Assembly: GCA_024741835.1 (NCBI GenBank)
Contig: JAENRP010000078.1
Location: 104,810 to 168,809, forward strand
Direction of reading: 5' to 3'
Source of the DNA: Diplocarpon mali
Lineage: Eukaryota; Ascomycota; Leotiomycetes; Helotiales; Drepanopezizaceae
DNA length: 64,000 nucleotides
Shown: piece by piece, positions 23,460 to 36,345 of the stretch
Position numbering within the stretch: position 1 is the stretch's first letter
Layout: each line of letters starts with the position of its first letter
Made by a program: the position numbers and the translations under genes
Notes under the pieces: generated by a model
Seen by the model: the letters and a program-made list of their open reading frames with translations, nothing else
Told to the model about the DNA's origin: nothing
Database searches by the model: none

Positions 23460-26400
23460 ATGGCATCCCGTAGAGAAGTTACTCTACCAGCAACACGGCC
23501 AAAATCCAGAAAATCTTTGGCCCACGTTCCCTCGTCGCGGACTCTGGACCAAGAGAATATGACTGGGAATATTGAACCAGTGCCAGGAGGAAAAAGTCCA
23601 GTCGCGATCCAAAGGCCTTGCAAGAGATCGCGCAGTAAAAGTATCGGGCCTGGTGGGCTAGATGCTCTAAAGGATACAACTGGAAATCGGCGCAAGGTAT
23701 AGTAGCTCAAAATCCAGCTCGGTATTCAATTACTAACATAATTGAAGTCTCTTGCCGCTGTTTCATATGTACCTCCTAGTGCACCTCCTAGGTCCATTCT
23801 CAAGCCTACCATGCCACCACTCAGAGATATTCCGGCGCATATTTCGGCGCGAAAAGGAAGTCCCAAGAAAGCGACCCCGCCATCTACCCAGAAGATAGAA
23901 AACCTCATAGAATTTGATATCTTGACACCCGGTCCGGCGATATCTGGCACAGAGAGACTTGCGAATCCCTTTGAAGTGGCTGGTAGTCCTGCTGTCACTG
24001 AAACTAGAGTCACACTTCGAACTGAGGAGGAACAACAAGCTACTGCGCGAGAGCGCGAGGAGAAAGAGAGGAAAGAGTTGGAAATGGTCGTTACGGCAAG
24101 ACGGGATGCTCGACGCAAGTCGCTTGCCAATCGGAGAGTTTCATTTGCGCCAGAAGCTACACTCCACACCTGGGACGTCGTAGTCGAGTATCAGGATTCT
24201 ACCACCTCCACCAACTCGACGAACTCTACTCGGCGAGCATCGTCAGTGCCTGGTGGTAATGCGGGATCTCCCCATACCCAGGACCCAGATTCTTCCAGTT
24301 CCGATCCATTAGAAGTTCCCTCGACCCCAACTGAGCAGGTAGAGGAGAACGCCGTCATTGCCAGTCCTGCCCACAAAATAGGCCTACATCAGAAAAAGCG
24401 AAGACGAAGCTCTGCAATTCCGCCCATGAACTTCAACAATCCTGATGATGAAGAATTCTCTTCAAGTCCCCTCAGTGAAAACTCTACCGGTGACCCTGAA
24501 GAAGTGATTGATGATGATGATGGGTCCAACTCTGTTAGCGATTCTGGCGATGACGATGAAACCCTGATGAGCCTGGATGGTGGTGAGACAACCAACATGT
24601 CTATGGCATCTATAGACTCTGGCAACAGTACTGGCACTAACCGATTGGATGAGGCTTTGAGGGAAGCTGCACGTCAAGCTGGCACACAGAGTATCGTATT
24701 TGATGAACAAGGAGATTCCGATATCGTGGAGGAAGAAGTAGTAGCATCCTTCGCACCCTGGTCGAAGATTAATCCAATTCAGAGTCTCGAATCACAGCAG
24801 GACCAGGAGAATCTGAATCCTTTCTCTCCTGCATTTAAAGCCGGGGCTTTGCCTTTGGCTCGGCAAGAGCGAGAGCAACCTGATGCAGAAGACACGACAA
24901 TGGACATCACGATGGATATGACCCGGCCAATGGGACGTATTATCCCTGGTCCACAACCACAGCAACAGATCGACGAAGACGAGATTTCCATGGATGTCAC
25001 CCGAGCATTTGGTGGAATTATCTCGAACGCTGCCGCTAAGTCATCAGGCTCTCGGAGGAAGTCCATGCCATCAAATCGCCGTCGAAGTACTCGCAGGAGA
25101 TCTTCTGCCGATGAAAGTTTAATGGGAGATCAGACTATGGATCTCACAATGGCAATCGGAGGTATCCAACCCAACGAGGACGAGACCGTCTGCCCAGCAG
25201 AGGAAGATATGTCAATGGAGTTCACTTCTGTCGTCGGCGGAGTCCTCACACAGCTTGATGGATCTTCTAGACCTGGTAGGAGGGTCTCGATGGCGCCAAA
25301 ACATAGGGCTCCAGACAAGGGTGGTCGTCAAAGCACCGACTCGGTTGCTGATGAAGAGATAATGGATATGACCGTTGCCATAGGCGGAATAATACCTTCT
25401 ACTCGGGACGCTACTATGGAGCATGGCGAAACAGCTGGAATGGAAATGTCGACTGCTCTTATTGATATTTTGCCTCCGAAAAGTGCTGGAATCCGGTCTC
25501 AAGCCAAGAAGGTCATGGAGATGGAGACGGATTTTGGCAGCTCCCCATTTCGGACAGATGTCCCACCAATCTCCTCACCCCAGGTATTCGCACCAGCTCA
25601 AAAAGTAGCGTCGGAGACTGGCAGCCCAAGTCTAGCAAGTTTTAGAGGCAAGGGACTACGCCGTAGTGCAGAGTCACGACACTCAACTACCCCGAAGACA
25701 GGACTCAGTATCGGGGGTACACCCATTAAGGGCACACCCATGAAGAAGCCTGCCACTCCATCAAAACAAATCACGCCTCTTCCTGCTCGAGCGGCTACTC
25801 CGTCGAAGACGTCCCCGTCCAAAAGTGTTGTGATGAGCACTGCATCGCCCAAGATACTATTCAAGGATGAAATTGGTGCTGCTGCTTCAATCCCACAATC
25901 TACTAAGGGGAGAAAGGTGGCTTCCCCAAACATATTATTTCAGAAGGATAAGAATACTGGAGCGGCGACCCCTAGCTTTGTCCTCACCCCTCAACCCAGA
26001 CGTACTTCTGGCGTTGGTCTCGATAAGACTGGCCTTGGGTCACCACGGGTAGCTGTATTGCTTGACCGCCGCAGGTCTATTGGAGACCATGCACGATCAT
26101 TTGTACCCAGTCAGCTTGCTGAAGCGCCGCAAGCCGTTCGCTTTGGGGATCCGCGTGCCATGGAAGGCGAGCTTGACAAGGAACGACAGCAAGAAAGCGA
26201 GCGCGAGAATGGCCGCGCGATCATGGAACGTGAGGCCGATCAAGCGGAAGAGAAAGATGTTACTCTCAACTTGAAGGAGTTGATTCAAAGTCTTACGCCA
26301 AAGAAGTCACTGAGGGGTCGCAAGAGCTTGCATGTCGGCGCTGCCAAAGGGATATTGGGCAAGCGTCCGGCTGAACTTGATGAAGAGGATGAGGGCGAGG

Positions 26401-28297
26401 ACACTGGCGGCGTTAAGCGTTTGAAGGATCACCATGGGAGTCCGGTCAAAAGCGTTAAACTCCAGGCCCCTCCAACGAAAGCAGAAACCACCACCGGGCG
26501 AGTAACACGTGCTTCTCGCAAGAGCGCAGAAGGGCCAGCCACTCCAACGAGAGCCTCGACAGAGAATTCCAAGGTAGCGACCCCTTGCCACCAAAACCAC
26601 TTCAGTGATGCAGAAGCTGCCCTTGCCGCACAAGAAGTTGGCTCGCTAGTAGAAAATCCGCCAGTCGAGGACCGTCAAGCGGACGAGGAAAGCTTTGGAG
26701 ATGAACGAATTCAACTACAGGAATTTTTGAGCATGACAAGTATTCGTTTTATGGAATTGACTACTACGAAGCGACGACACACGACTGCTCCGAGATCGTC
26801 GACAAAAGCAATTAGCGAGGACAAGCACATCTCTCTTGAAGATTGTGTTGCCGCTGGAGCAGCCACCATTCCGATGCTCGAACTATTTCAACATGTGAGC
26901 GAGGAATCAACGTATGCATTGATTGTTGCTAATAATAGCCAGGCATGCCAAGAACTGAAGAGATATATATCCGAGGGACGCAAGACCGTTCGTGAAATTG
27001 AGAGCGATACTTTTGAAGAGAACCCTCCACTCTTCCGCGAGTACATCTCAGCAACTCCCGACATCAAAGTAGTAATGGACAATCAACTGAAGAATGTTAA
27101 AACCCATGCCCGACTTCTGAGTAAGGGGATGTGGTATGACTGGCGGATGACTCTACTTGGGACTGTGAAAGAGGGCCTTCTCAAGACTGCAGAGGGTATG
27201 GTTGAAGACGAGAAGATCCTTGACCACCAACAAGAACTGCTCGAGGCTGCTCTGCCCGAGCTAATCCAACGAGCCGAGCAGCTCAAACGTGAAGAGGCCG
27301 ACCTGCACTCTGCTGCGGAGGAGATTGCCAACTGCGATCAGGAAGAGCTCAGCGATACCCGTCAACAGTTGATAGCGGTTGATGCAGATGTCGAAGCTAA
27401 GAAGAATTTAATAGCCGACCTACGCCGGCAGCTGGAAGGAAAAACATCAGAGATTCAAGCAGGTAACGAGCGCAAGCACGTATGCCTAGACGAGATTCGT
27501 GAAGCAGAGAAGGTCAGAGAAGAATGCCGAGGCTGGACATCGAGCGAGATTAGCACTCTGAAAGGTCGACTACCTTTTACCCTATTCAATGACTGAGCTA
27601 ACATGGCGCAGAGAAAGTCGATGCCATTGAGAAAGAACATGGCTGGACTATCACAGGTGTCTCGGGTACAACCACATCTATGACTTACCTGAAAGATATC
27701 GAACTGGTGTTTGACGCATCCACATTCCTGGCAAACAAATCCATAATCCCAGCCAAACAGCATGTCGATTCTCGCATAGACCTGTGGTACATCGGGGCTA
27801 GCAGAGAATTGAATCCTTTCCCATTGACCCCCGAGAAAGATTTCTTTCTCCAAAGCATCCGCGACCACATTCGCGGCCTTCCCCAGAGCAAAACACAAGT
27901 TAAGGACCTCCTCAATGCTGTTAGCGTGTCTTGGAATAAAGCCAGCAAAGTCGTAGAAGACATACGCCTACTCACCATCAGCTGCCCTACCGACGTCTGC
28001 AAGACGTCCGACGAGACCATCTCGATCAAATCCACCCTCCTCATCGCACCACTCACAACCAAAGTCGAGATCACCTTCCATCTCACCAGCACATCTGGGG
28101 AGAACGGCATCGATGTCGAGATCTCGCCACGGGCCACCGTTGTGTACGGGGAGCGCTTCAACGAGCCTAAGATGGGAGAATTCCTTCTCAATAGATGTGG
28201 TGCTGCAGTTCAGGAGAAGAGCCATGCCATCAAGGATTCTTGGGGTTGTGCCGTAGTGGAGCTGGGTGAAAAGCTTCTTGCTAGAGGTCGCAAGTAG
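23460..28297 (+). CDS. SPC105: Kinetochore scaffold Spc105/Spc7/KNL1
   Basis: Three exons (23460-23696, 23748-27564, 27612-28297) give 1579 aa. It is the KNL1-family scaffold that links the Mis12 and Ndc80 complexes and docks checkpoint proteins. PP1-docking motifs are SILK at 95-98 and RVSF at 209-212. MELT-like repeats for Bub3-Bub1, written MDxT followed by a hydrophobic Gly-Gly-Ile-like tail, lie near residues 464-471, 494, 543, 569, 618 and 644. A long basic, Ser/Pro-rich middle follows. The Spc7 domain begins at about 1070 and runs into a coiled coil to about 1350. The last exon encodes the RWD-type C-terminal domain that contacts Mis12. The second intron has a weak GTCGAC donor but a perfect GCTAACA branch site. 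Length is typical of fungal Spc105. Confidence 0.95.
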
Positions 28298-31200
28298 GGC
28301 TGGAACTTCATGTTGTGTCGCGCTTATGCAGTTTATATGACTAATGTGGATGGTTTATGGAAATGGGGTTAGTGGATAATGGCGTTCTAGAACATATAGG
28401 TACCTGGTTGGAGAAATACTTTTTAGGAGTACTTTTTTAGGAGTTGAGATGAGAATCTGAGCTTATGACCGCTGCCCCTTGCTTCTTGAGCACTTCAAGT
28501 TTTTTCAATGCCTTCCATAGTGCTTGAGCTTTTGCTTCCCGGAGTAAAATATCCGCGTTGCTGTCTAGCCTGTGATCCTCGACGGCAGCCAACAAGTGCC
28601 TACCTTATGAGTCGTGGTCGACATGCACCAACCTAATACTCATCCACCGTGCAGAGCTTGTCTTACCCGCTCGCAACCTCCACTTGAGATCATCTGCCGT
28701 TCCTTTCCGTGTCTTTTGCCAAAGATAGCATGACGTTGTTACCCCATGAGATATCTTCACCCACGCCCCTGCTCTCAATCTCTAGGTGCGAGAGCGCTGG
28801 TACACATGCACGTGCTGCCAGTTTCAGTAGATACGCTGCAGCTCAGGAGGAACTGAAGTACATTCTTGCGCCCTGTCTCTTAATGTAACTCTCTCTGACT
28901 CGACTGCCTGTGCTATGCGAGCCACCTGTAAAAGCGCGAATCCATGCTCGCTTGCTCAAATTCTCAATAGCAAGGGTTGAAAGGACATAACAGCAAAAAG
29001 CGTGTTGTCCTCTCTCCTCTGACTTGTTTTGCAGATTTGTGATTCTCCAAGGCCAACTGAGCTGTGTTAGCCATGATCACGAGATCAAGAAGCAAAAGAA
29101 CTTATGCTGTTATTAGTATGTTCTGATCGAACAAAAATCCTCCCGAGCAAGCCCTCTCAACGCTCAGCACCGTTCCTCCAGGTCCCGAGTCCGGGCCGTC
29201 GAGCTGGCCTTTATTTAATTCATTCTTGCTTATAGCAGGCCATCTGAATCGCCATGTGAGGCAATACATGTGCAACATCCCGAACGCTATTTGCTGCGTT
29301 GGATCTGGGTCGTCATAATTTGTCCTTTGCTGTGCGTGCCACTTATATATCCAATTTCTGGTGGCGGTATCGAGCGGATCTTCAACTGACGATGCAGGTT
29401 GAGCAAACATTGGGCCCGTCTGCTGTCGAGAATGCTCACGTGATTTTGCCGTTCGGGCGGCGTAAAGAGCCCATCACATGACTCTATAGTTTCCAAGTCC
29501 AAAAGCTTGGTCGTGACTAGCGATCCTCCATTACTTCTGACATTGTTTTCTGGTGTATTCTAACCCGGATTTCTTCCCTCGATAACCTGTGACCTACACT
29601 AACACGCGGTCAAAATTATGTAAATAAAATCTTTAGAATCAGGCTCGCCTCGTTACTCCTCACGAACAAAACTTGTCTGTTCACGCTCTATCCCCAATGA
29701 TACTCACGACGTGCCCATCTGGTCATCAGGAACGCCACTTTTACGGTTTGGGAAAAAAGGCCAGGTCGTCGATGGTTCTTCGTCAGGGGAGAGATTGTGC
29801 ATCTGTGATCCCTCTGGCTAAGGAGTGGGTTCGGGGATTGAAAGCTCCTCGGGGGCGAGACTGACGTCGAGAGCCTTGACTTTACTGCAATCCCAAACAC
29901 AAGAGTGAAATACCAGAGCGTCGTCTAATTTTCAAGCAAGAGCTAAACACGTGTAGGTCGTAGCAAGGGCTGTGTTGGGATGCATGCTCCGGCACGATCC
30001 ACTACCAGAGGGAACTGGAGTGGTAGTACTTGATGGATTCAAATGAGCTTGTGTTTCGTTGAAGGGGAGAGCAGGGTAGAGATTCCAGCAAGGACAAACA
30101 AAAGACGATCATGCTGCAAGCCAGGTCCGTGGGCTCGTAGTGACGCGATCACTTGGGTTTCAACGTTCTTTTCGTACAAGTACAACAAAATCCGACTGCC
30201 TGGCTTGCAATTCGGACTTGTCATCGAGGATTGTTACGGAAACAGGCGAACTGGAGAGAATGACTCCATGAAACCGACACGTGGCCAAGATATTGCCCAT
30301 CAGCTCCTAGCAGCCAGGAGGAAGTATGGAAAAGTACATGAGCGTTTGGAGAGAGCATGATGCCCGGGAAAGTGGTCTTTAGGACGAATGCTACCGTGCC
30401 TCTCGTCTGCGAATCTACGATCTATCACTTGACCGGTCAGGAATACTGCGCGCGGCATAGGTCGCCCGACGAGCTGGTGTTACTTCTGATTTGTATTCCA
30501 GTGGCTGTCTTGTGCTTGTGCAACTCAGTACCCTCGTGACTACACACTTTGTCATGGTTCATGTGTAGTGGGATGCTCAGTAACTGGGCTGGGATTTTTG
30601 GTATGATGAGCTCTACCTTACTGAGAGGGATGGTCGTCCGTTCGAGTCTCTCTACGCTGATGATCTTGATGGATTGGAGAAGTCGATCTTGTTGCTGCAC
30701 TGGAGAAAGCCTCCGAGTACCAAGATTCACCTGGGATAAGGCAAAATCTGGAAAAAGATCCTTCTTGCCCTATTCCTCTCGCCCTCTTCTGCCACAGTCT
30801 GTGCTCAAGTCATCGAGCTCGTTTCGTCACTTGTTCGAGGGCGCGATCGATACTTACGGTTTCGTCAGCAGCGGGACGGATGGAAAGCATGGCCAGTTAC
30901 GCTATTTACAGGGCAGAAAGAGGAGTATGTTGAACACAATATGAGACTCGGTATGAGGAGACTTGCAGCGCCAAGCCGAATGCAGGACCGATAGAGATGA
31001 TGCGGACGGCCGGGCACTGCGGATCGAGGAGGAGGTACATTAAGTGCATGTTTCCCGGCAGTGGGAGGTCAATGATTGGAAGAGTATGCTGGCGTAGCAC
31101 ATCCACCGACAGAGAGTTTATAGCAAAAGGTGTATGTTGCTGGCTAATTCTGCCAGTCTTGACCCTGCGTACGTGCCTCTTCTTCTTCTTCTTCTTCTTC

Positions 31201-32046
31201 TTCTTCTTTCGCTCGTACAGACTCGAAAGCATGGATCTAAGATTGATTCGCAATCTAATCAATCATATCTTGGGAAAAAGCAGCTGACAAGACACATTAA
31301 AGTACTTAAATCTTCCAGTCTCACAGCAGAGGACTGTCCTGTCGTGCAACCTCGTTATCGACAATCCGTACCGCCGGAGCGAACCCTTACCAGAGATCTA
31401 GATGCCACATGGATCTGGTGCTACGCGTACAATTCTGTGCCGACGGCATCATGCAGGATCGATGAGTATTGCAACGGTGATGCATACTTGCGGCCCTGAT
31501 CATCACGCCAGCTTCATAGAAGGTGAAACGGAAGGAAGTACACGATATTCTACACGGTAGTCAGGCCGCGGTCCGGATAGACAGCTGGTTCGCTGGCTCC
31601 AAGGGGAGCTCTGGGCTTGGAACGTTACTCGTTCAAATGGGAATGTGGGGGTTCCGTCACGAGCTGGTAGAGAGTACCACTCTCGAGATATGAAAATCGT
31701 GGTTGTGATCTCGTTGTGTTCTTGTTTTGAGTGTGTATTGGTGAGGGTGGGTGTGGTGAATGGTGAATGGAGTCGATGGCGAGACTTCGCCTTTGGGAAG
31801 CGAAGAGCAAGTCTAGTCTCCTCTCCACTCGTCTCCACCCACTTCTCGCGGCCTCAACCTCAATCGCGACAAATCTTACACTCACATTTTGGAACTTCAG
31901 CCTCTTACCTCCACTTCAACCTTGCCCTTGGCCTTGGACTTTACCATTACCTTGACCTCTCGTCGCCTTAAACGCGCAAGATCGTCACTCTCGTCCTGAA
32001 CAACCTCATCATCACTACGGTGCCACGCGCTAACACGTCGTCCAAC
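28298..32046. other. 3.7-kb gap without confirmed gene
   Basis: No gene is confirmed. The region carries the SPC105 3' end, the 5' region of the UNC93-like gene and a TTC microsatellite. One weak two-exon frame on the minus strand (30890-30858 and 30730-30437, 108 codons, GTAAGT donor and CCCAG acceptor) is discussed in the findings. No RNA gene was recognised. Confidence 0.5.
31177..31209. repeat. TTC trinucleotide microsatellite
   Basis: About ten uninterrupted CTT/TTC units. It would encode a leucine, phenylalanine or serine run on one strand and a lysine or glutamate run on the other, but no gene is supported across it. Confidence 0.95.
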
Positions 32047-34077
32047 ATGTTCTCCCTAGGAAACCAATCCGATCCCTTCTTTGATAGCTCAGCTACTCCA
32101 TCGTCGGGCAGCTTTGAGTTAATGCCTCCTCCAGCTGCGCTGATGCCTCCCCCAGCTACGTTGCTGCCAGCCAGACCCCATACCCAACGCCGTCTTTCCA
32201 AACCCAAGCCTCCTCCCGTCGAGAAGGATATCCTCGATGTCGAGCAAGCCCCCCTTGAAAGAGTCGAGAGCGTTGTTCAGACTCCGGTGTTGTCTGACGC
32301 GGTATCAGTGACGACTGGTGCCGTCGAAGTCCCATCGCGTGCAAAGGCCTTGGTGGTTCGCTTCAGAACTTCCAACGTCCAGCTTTTTCTCCTTTCGTTG
32401 ATTGCTTTCCTGTGCCCTGGCATGTGGAATGCTCTCAACGGACTCGGTGGTATGTTGCGTTGTTGACTTGCCATCCCCGCTCGCTTCGACTGTCCTTCCC
32501 CCCTCTCCCTTACTTTCTTCCGCGCGTCTCAGATGACCAGCAGCCTACTGACACTCAACAGGTGGTGGATTGGTGGCAGCAGAGCCCGCTAACACGGCAA
32601 ACATCGCTCTCTACGCGGTTTTTGCCGTCGTAGGGTTCTGTGCAGGCATCCCAACCAACAAGTTGGGTGTTCGATTCACTCTCGCGCTCGGAGGCCTTGG
32701 CTACGCAATCTACACCTCGAGTCTCTTTTGCTACAAGCACACTGCCAATGAGGGGTTCTTGATCTTCGCTGGCGTCGTCTTGGGTTTCTCGGCCGGTTTA
32801 TTCTGGGCTGCCCAGGTACGTTACTCACTCCTTTGCGAATGTTCGATCCGAGAGGTGGGATTGTTCGGCAGAAAGGAGCTTCCAAGGGCTGAAGTACCGA
32901 TGGCTGACGATTTGACAACGCATGCTAACTTCGCTCGTGTCTAGGGCATGATGATCACATCGTACCCTGTCGAGTCCGACCAGGGGAAGAGCGCGGCCTG
33001 GTTCTGGGGTATCTACAACCTCGGCGCTGTCATTGGAAGTGTGGTCTGTTTCCCCCTTTCATCCGCAATCACAGCCCTACACCAGATGAATCTAAAACTA
33101 ATCACCTACAGATATCTCTGGTCCAGAGCCAACACTCCATAACCAATGACGTCACTGACGGTACATTCTTCGCTTTCATAGCTCTCTCTTGCTGTGGCGT
33201 CCTCCTCTCCCTCACCCTCGCCGAGCCCAAGGACGTTGTTCGCTCCGACGGGGTCCATGTCTCGCTGCCCGAAGTCCCGACCTGGAAGTCGGCGATTCTC
33301 TCTCTCTTCGATGGCCTCTACCGCAACCCCAGAATCTTCCTCCTCTTCCCGATGTTCTTCGCTAGCAACATATTCTACCCGTACCAGTTCAACACCTTCA
33401 ACCTCGCCAACTTCACCATCCGCACCCGCTCTCTTAACAATGCCATCTACTGGCTTGCAGAGATATTTGGCGGCTACGCTATGGGATACTTGCTGGATGT
33501 ACAGTTCTGCCGTAAGAAGATTCGGGCTATCCTGGCGATCGTGGCTGTTTTAGCCATAACTAACGCAATCTGGGGCGGTGCGTATGCTTGGGAGCTGAAG
33601 GCTGCCGCTGCTAGGAGACTAGTGGGTCCTAGAGTTGAGTTGCCGAAGACGGACTACAAGGATTCGAGATACGCTGGATCATTGGTTCTCTACATGTGCT
33701 TCGGCTTCCTCGCTGCTTCCTACCAGATCGTCTTGTATTGGTACGGGCCTTCTCATTTTTTCGTTCTCGTCTTACCCCCATTCCTGGTTCTCCCTCTTTA
33801 TCATGCTCCTTTGATCCTTTCGATCACTCGAACAAAATCACCAACTGACATTGGAAACAGGATCATTGGCAGCCACGAGAAGAACAACAACCAGCTCGCC
33901 AACATTGCAGGTTTCTACAAGGGTATTCAATCTGCCGGCGGCGCCGTCTCATTTCGAATCAACACTATCGGTTTAAACCCTATTCATGAGCTTATCATGT
34001 GCTGGTCTTTCCTGGCGGCAGGCCTGGTCTGTGCTATGCCTCTTGCGTTTGGAATCAAGGAGAGAAAGTCTAATTAG
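32047..34077 (+). CDS. UNC93-like major facilitator membrane protein
   Basis: Five exons (32047-32449, 32562-32815, 32945-33043, 33112-33740, 33861-34077) give 533 aa. The first in-frame ATG is at 32047. Residues 1-110 are a cytosolic tail with two short MPPPA-type proline repeats. A 12-helix MFS-like core follows. The first helix contains the family phrase GMWNALNGLGGGG, and the segment before helix 6 has WFWGIYNLGAVIG. Fungal members of this UNC93/DUF895 group are uncharacterised transporters or channel-regulator homologues, so substrate and membrane location are unknown. Intron 3 has a less common GTCTGT donor. The exon set is complete and in frame. Confidence 0.88.
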
Positions 34078-36345
34078 TCGGATGCCTTCATAATGTGGTG
34101 CCCGGCCCGGATCACTTCATCTTTCGATCTCTCGATTCCCTTGGCTGGATGGTCACCCGCTTTCCCGTTCTCAGGTTCTCTGCCGATATCTTGGATTTTC
34201 CGTATTCCTGGTCTCTGCTCGAGTGCTTTGGTCATGTGGATCCTTGGCCTACCACTCTTCGGTACTCGGAGAATTTGGGTCTCTACTTCCTGGATTCGCC
34301 ATCATTGTGCCTTTCAAGTTCTGGTAATTTCCAACTTCACTCCACTCTCATTTCTCTCTGCACACCCCCTAGCCACCAATCATCCACTAACAGACCTTCC
34401 CCGCAGACACCAGCCAACTTTGAACCCCTGCAGCATCCTTCCTACGTCTGGAGCCCGCGTTTCTACGATGCTGTACTGATCGTTAGGATGTACAGGCAGG
34501 CTCATGCCTCACGTGCCTTAGCTAGCAGCTCTCTCTCCTTCTTTTCTTTGTCTCCTTTCTTTTTCCTTGTACTTTTCTTCATGCTCTCCTAGTTTTTCTC
34601 TGCTTGTTCTGGTCAGCGACGTATAAGGTGGGTTTAATGGCAAAGTCGCACAGGAAACCAGAGAGAACATGTACTATATTCAAGGATGAAGTGCGACTGG
34701 CTAATTGAGATGGGACTCAGGCCAGTTATCGCAAGGGATCTTTTGACTTAGCGTAAGACTAGGCTAGGTGGTCATTTAGGGGTTTGGGGCGTCGAAAATT
34801 TAGATAGTAAATAGCGTGGAGCTGTGCTGGATTTAGAGGGCAGGGTCGAAATTTAAAGGCATGGAGTTAGGATCTGATTTCTTGGGGTTTCAAACAGGTG
34901 GTTGAATTGTATAGGCAGCGGTCTCATGGTTATTCAAAAGACAGACGATTATGTACTTGCTAGTTAAAAAAGTAGAATATAACACATATATTCATGGTTG
35001 AATGCTTTATGCAAGAACAAAATCTATACAGACTAAGCCTAAACTTATGGATTTCTATATATTTATCTTTGCTCAAACTCCTAGCTACTATGCGTACAAT
35101 TTATCCTATCCTTAGAAAACAATACAGGAGATTGGCAACTAAGTCAAAAGACTTGAAAAAGAACCTCGCAACATTCATACTAGTCTGTCAAGTTCTCCTT
35201 TGTATATACTTCTTGGCAATCCAGTAATCTGCCCTCACTAAGAATATATAGAAACCGCTGCTGCTTAATCAACCGATGCATGACTATACCATATACCCCT
35301 TAGATATTTTTCTTGTGAGATATGGTAACCTTGTAAACCGAACTACTGACTCAGCAGCAGTCCCGTCTCCCCATCCCAATAGAATTGAAAGGGATGGACG
35401 GGCCAGTGAGAGATCTCGCTGTTTGTGGCAAAGCGAAGAGGCTACAAGAGAGCCAGAACACCCCTCGCCCTCCCCCTGCCCCTGCCCCTCCTCCCCCTTT
35501 CTCGCCTCTGGCTCTGATCCAGATCTACGTTAGAAGAACTACGAGCTGTGGCAAGACAGGCGGAAGCTCTAAGTGTAGATCTCATCCGTCACACCCATCG
35601 TGTAATAACCCCGATAAACCCTATCCAACCCCACGCACTCGACTCCGGCTTCCAAGCAATGGCGTTGGTAACCATGTCCATAAGCTCAAGGGCTCAGAGC
35701 TCCGGCTTGAATGACCAGCGCTGAAGCCCTGACAGCAGGAGACGGAGTTCGCTGGTTGCGATTGAGATGTAGATGTAGAAGGGGAATTGAACCTGGATCT
35801 AACTCAGGCATGCTCTGGAGCGTTGTGGTTGAAACGCTGCGCTCAGTGATCCCGTTCGTCGTTTCTATCTTTCAATAGCCCTCTAAAGAGACAATTCTCA
35901 TCCGGCCTCAAGGACCCCTCTCGCTTCCGGCTCGATGATCAATCCCTCAACAGCAAACCCCTCTGATTCGTTCACATACCGTACCCGAGCGCAAGGCTTT
36001 GTGCCGGGAGATACTCACTTTCCATCCGTCTGTTGAGAAGCTTCAGCCCTGCTTGTGGAGAGGCTGTTGGTTATCATGTCTCGAGACACGAGAATTGTTC
36101 AAGTGAAGTCGGAGAAGGCAAGCAAGGGCTAAACCATGAAAGTTGCCGAACGCGATAACAAGAAACTTTAGAGATGGAACTGCCGATCCTACTGATGAAG
36201 CGTGCTCCAGCGGTCATATCTAAGAACGAAGAGGAGAATGGAAAGTAGAGATGTTGACTTCAAGAGCTGGACACATAGATGGCGCTGGAAGTTGTTCTAT
36301 TCTCCTCCACAGCTTGAGCCTGCTCATAGTAGGCATTGAGATCTC
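34078..36345. other. Intergenic, AT-rich in the middle
   Basis: Convergent 3' ends of the UNC93-like gene and CDC40 flank this region. Around 34600-35350 the sequence is AT-rich with a 77-codon frame of low complexity (34994-35227, +) that I do not accept as a gene. A Pro/Ser-rich simple run (CCCCTG units) lies near 35460-35500. No RNA gene or mobile element was recognised. Confidence 0.5.
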
